10,017 bases of DNA from Tieghemiomyces parasiticus (Eukaryota > Kickxellomycota > Dimargaritomycetes > Dimargaritales > Dimargaritaceae). This document shows positions 7,902-10,017 of this stretch, one piece after another. The position numbers and the translations under genes were made by a program. A model generated the notes under the pieces. The model was not told the origin of the DNA. It saw only the letters and a program-made list of their open reading frames with translations, and did no database searches. The stretch covers positions 1 to 10,017 of the forward strand of contig JANBPT010001362.1 in NCBI GenBank assembly GCA_027575765.1. The letters are read 5' to 3'. The first letter of the stretch is position 1, and every line of letters starts with the position of its first letter.

Positions 7902-9179
7902 TTAAAGTAAGTGGAGCACAGGATCCTCGGCGTCGTAGGCCGGCGGCGGTAGGGGTATATGCTCCGCCTCCGGGTCGTCCGTGAAGCGAAGGTGACGGGA
8001 CGTGTCACTTTGGTAGGTCAGGAGCGTCAAGGCGTAAGTGTCAAACCACATAAACTTGTTCTGGTAGCTCGGACGCTGGCTACGCAATAGGCGGGTCTCT
8101 TGGCCTGCAACCAGCTCGATGTAGTACCGGCACAGACGGCGGTCCGGGGATATACTCACAAGAGCAGGCAAATCGACACCCGCCTCGATCAGGATGGCCA
8201 TGGCCCGCAAGTAGCTACCATGCAGGCGAGAGGCATCGTCCGGGAGACGGGCCAAGGCGCTCAGGATGGCGTCAACTTTATCCACGTGAGCCAAGGCGGC
8301 CAGCACCAAGGTGCCAACCTGCTCCCGGATGGTCAACCGGACGGCCGGGGTGAAACGGCCTGTGACCGACTCCGTGCCCCAAATGGCGTACTGGATAGCC
8401 CGTTTAATAGCGTCATCTACGAACTCACTCGACCAAAAGGCCAGGAGGACCTGGATACCGACGGCATCGGTCCCTTCAACCACGGCAAATAGTAACGGGA
8501 ACGCGCTCCGGCGTAGGGTCCGGTCCAGTTGGTCAATGTTGTGCACCAACTTGCAGTTGGCATGGACACCGGTGAGGAGTTGTCGAATTTCGGTTTTACG
8601 CCGGTTCTCATTCTGGAACCACGAACCGATGTTCTTTGTGAGCCGGAAGGTGGGATCGTCGAGGATACGCTGTGCCTGATCGATGACTAGTGGAGCGACG
8701 ACGTTCTGGAGCATCGAACTCGCCACCACGACCGACGGCTTCATTCCTGGTTTGACGGCCTCGCGCTCGGTGGCGAAAGTGCGTTCCGCACAGTTTATGA
8801 CCTGCATCGTTGGTTATCAGGCGGGCGCACGAAGAATCCAAAACGGGGATGACGGTCAAAAGTGCGCAGGTCATTGATTAGCGGGTCATTAGGGTATTAA
8901 GCGACCCATACCAACAGAATATTGCATAGAATTGACCTGATGATATCTTACCGCCCGCTCAATCAAGTGTTGCACTCTATTCCTTCTCGAGCTCGCCATG
9001 GTGGGACTTGCAGGGCTTGGAGGCCTAACGACGCCCTCAGCTGGGGCAGCATTGTTACCCGGCGCGTCTCCTGTAGCACTGACAGTATAAATTAAACTAT
9101 GTAAATCGGCCAATCCAGGCACAACCATGCCACTAGCGTGGCCACATAGCATAATGAACAGGATGACCGTGCAGTGCAT
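7902..9179 (-). CDS. Hypothetical protein, putatively secreted, two exons
   Basis: Join complement of 8952-9179 (exon 1, 76 codons) and 7902-8801 (exon 2), predicted 375 aa. I do not recognise a family. The start has A at -3 (CCCACCATG) and an in-frame TGA seven codons upstream. Residues 1-17 look like a signal peptide: hydrophobic TVILFIMLC, then small residues ASG fitting cleavage after G17; the n-region lacks a positive charge, which weakens it. Residues about 35-62 are a P/A/S/G-rich linker; about 63-345 look mostly helical and amphipathic, without an obvious membrane span. The mature chain has three cysteines (C80, C159, C300) and no N-x-S/T sequon. A PPAY motif (362-365) lies near the C-terminus. 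If translation began at M61 (MASSRR) the product would be intracellular. Good codon bias and a clean splice argue for a real gene; function unknown. A lineage-specific secreted or effector-like protein is one guess. Confidence 0.8.
8802..8951 (-). other. Intron of the minus-strand hypothetical gene (150 nt, phase 0)
   Basis: Read on the minus strand, the donor is GCG|GTAAGA and the acceptor GATGCAG|GTC, joining LIERA to VINCAERTF without changing frame. Stops occur in the upstream frame of exon 2 (TAA four codons before the ATG at 8807), so the frame needs splicing to reach an upstream start. Branch candidates are CTGAT (8820-8816, A 15 nt from the acceptor) and CTAAT at 8881-8877 and 8892-8888. 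There is no AG dinucleotide from 8936 down to the acceptor, an unusually long AG-free zone that supports the call. The alternative is an unspliced 301-aa protein starting at 8807. Confidence 0.82.
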
Positions 9180-9296
9180 GGTGGGTTGGTCAGCTCACGT
9201 TATTGGGTGGTATAGGATAATGGCGAGCGCGTCAGGAATTACTGAATGAGGGTGGTTGTTAATAACAGTGGCCGGATTTCTGCGGTGGAATTTACA

Positions 9297-9304
9297 TTTA
9301 TATA
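9297..9304 (-). promoter_or_regulatory. TATA box TATATAAA of the minus-strand gene
   Basis: On the minus strand the sequence reads GATATATAAATG, with TATATAAA ending about 118 nt before the start codon at 9179, a normal fungal spacing. A CCAAT word lies nearer the gene (9206-9202). A TATA box suggests regulated rather than constitutive expression, but that is inference. Confidence 0.5.
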
Positions 9305-9805
9305 TCACCAGCTGGTAATCGGGCCCACGGTCCGTTCGTTGGTGCAAAGGATGCGTTGGGGAGCAACAGGCGAAAAGTGGCAAAGGAGCGCCGCGGTCGG
9401 AATCGGGCCTGGGTAACACCGAGAGTTTCCAAATTGAATCGTAGGAGGCATCACCCTCTCGAACGTCGGACAATCTATAGGGGGATACGGTCACACCGTC
9501 CTGGTGAAGCGACGCCGCCGCCATCTGGAAGACCAAACGAGGCCCGCTGACGAGTGCAAGCGGGGCTATTGAGGCACTTGCAGACTAATGCGTTAGCCTT
9601 ACGGCCAAGTAGTATGCTCTTCGGGGACAAATTGGAAGCGCTCTTATTAAAGTGGAGGCGGCATGGTTCCTCAAATATGGGCTTCAGGTCCTCCGGGCTC
9701 TGACAAGCTACCTGTCAACCTTTTTGATGCTGAGCGCGTCGACGGTGGCCGGGGGACGATCGCCCGTGGTGGTGGGCTCCCTCTGCTACAATCGTCATTA
9801 TAGAG

Positions 9806-9813
9806 TCACGTGA
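9806..9813. promoter_or_regulatory. E-box palindrome TCACGTGA, second copy
   Basis: Same octamer as at 1508-1515, here about 630 bp upstream of the minus-strand gene start and possibly belonging to an unseen gene to the right. A bHLH-type site by motif only. Confidence 0.25.
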
Positions 9814-10017
9814 TTTATTTTTCTCACCGCACCTGTCCGACCGGTCCAGGGCTACGCTATTCGTTAGGCGATTAGTTTGAGGGAAAGGCCTCGGCGTGCT
9901 AGAGCCCGATTGAACCCAAGTCTAACCGGCCCAATGTCCGTGGATAGTTGTGGTAGGCCTAGCAGGCCATGCCAGTAAAATAGCATTGGCCTTAACCATA
10001 TTGTGTAGGTTGTATTT

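Larger units (their letters stand above)
9180..10017. other. Promoter region of the minus-strand gene and unassigned right flank
   Basis: Positions 9180 to about 9350 hold the leader and TATA box of the minus-strand gene. Beyond that I find no supported gene. A 113-codon minus frame (9195-9536) covers the TATA box and shows no coding signal; a 64-codon plus frame (9356-9550) is its GC-rich shadow; a short plus frame from the ATG at 9663 ends at a TAG just before 9804. Small palindromes such as GGCCT-AGC-AGGCC (9956-9968) are present but are of ordinary size. Confidence 0.55.

Noticed and set aside
8100..8679. Plus-strand frames of 130 and 122 codons opposite the orphan gene
   Set aside because: They are antisense to exon 2, whose spliced frame, start context and promoter are better supported.
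9195..9536. 113-codon minus-strand frame upstream of the orphan gene
   Set aside because: It overlaps the TATA box and leader of the orphan gene, has no coding bias and no recognisable domain.

Overview
The window looks like nuclear DNA from a filamentous or early-diverging fungus. It carries a eukaryotic RNA polymerase I largest subunit gene and a second gene, each interrupted by one short GT-AG intron (167 and 150 nt) with fungal CTRAY-type branch-point candidates. Coding sequence is GC-rich with C/G-ending codons, and the spacers are visibly AT-richer. The assignment to fungi is firm to moderate. A narrower placement (for example among zoopagomycotan or kickxellomycotan mycoparasites, whose gene style this resembles) is only a guess.

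Layout. Positions 1-1595 are a gene-poor spacer with one perfect 10-bp inverted repeat, a small tandem repeat and an E-box palindrome, but no convincing gene. Positions 1596-2072 are the upstream region of RPA190: a TATAAAAG motif, A10 and T10 tracts, a pyrimidine-rich leader, and two upstream ORFs, one of 57 codons ending 15 nt before the start codon. Positions 2073-7600 (+) hold RPA190, complete, two exons, predicted 1786 aa. Positions 7601-7901 are a convergent 3' spacer with a T-rich tract. Positions 7902-9179 (-) hold a two-exon gene for a predicted 375-aa protein of unknown function, with an apparent signal peptide in exon 1. Positions 9180-10017 hold that gene's promoter region, with a TATA box, and then unassigned spacer.

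Function. RPA190 is the catalytic subunit that transcribes rDNA in the nucleolus. All hallmark motifs are intact, there is no Pol II heptad tail, and three acidic, low-complexity segments make it longer than yeast A190. The longest one lies in the jaw, where yeast Pol I has its acidic DNA-mimicking (expander) loop. The neighbouring gene shows no functional link to Pol I: the two are convergent and share only a 3' spacer. I see no CRISPR, transposon, tRNA or rRNA. The least explained item is the putatively secreted orphan protein, followed by the RPA190 leader uORF and the upstream hairpin.
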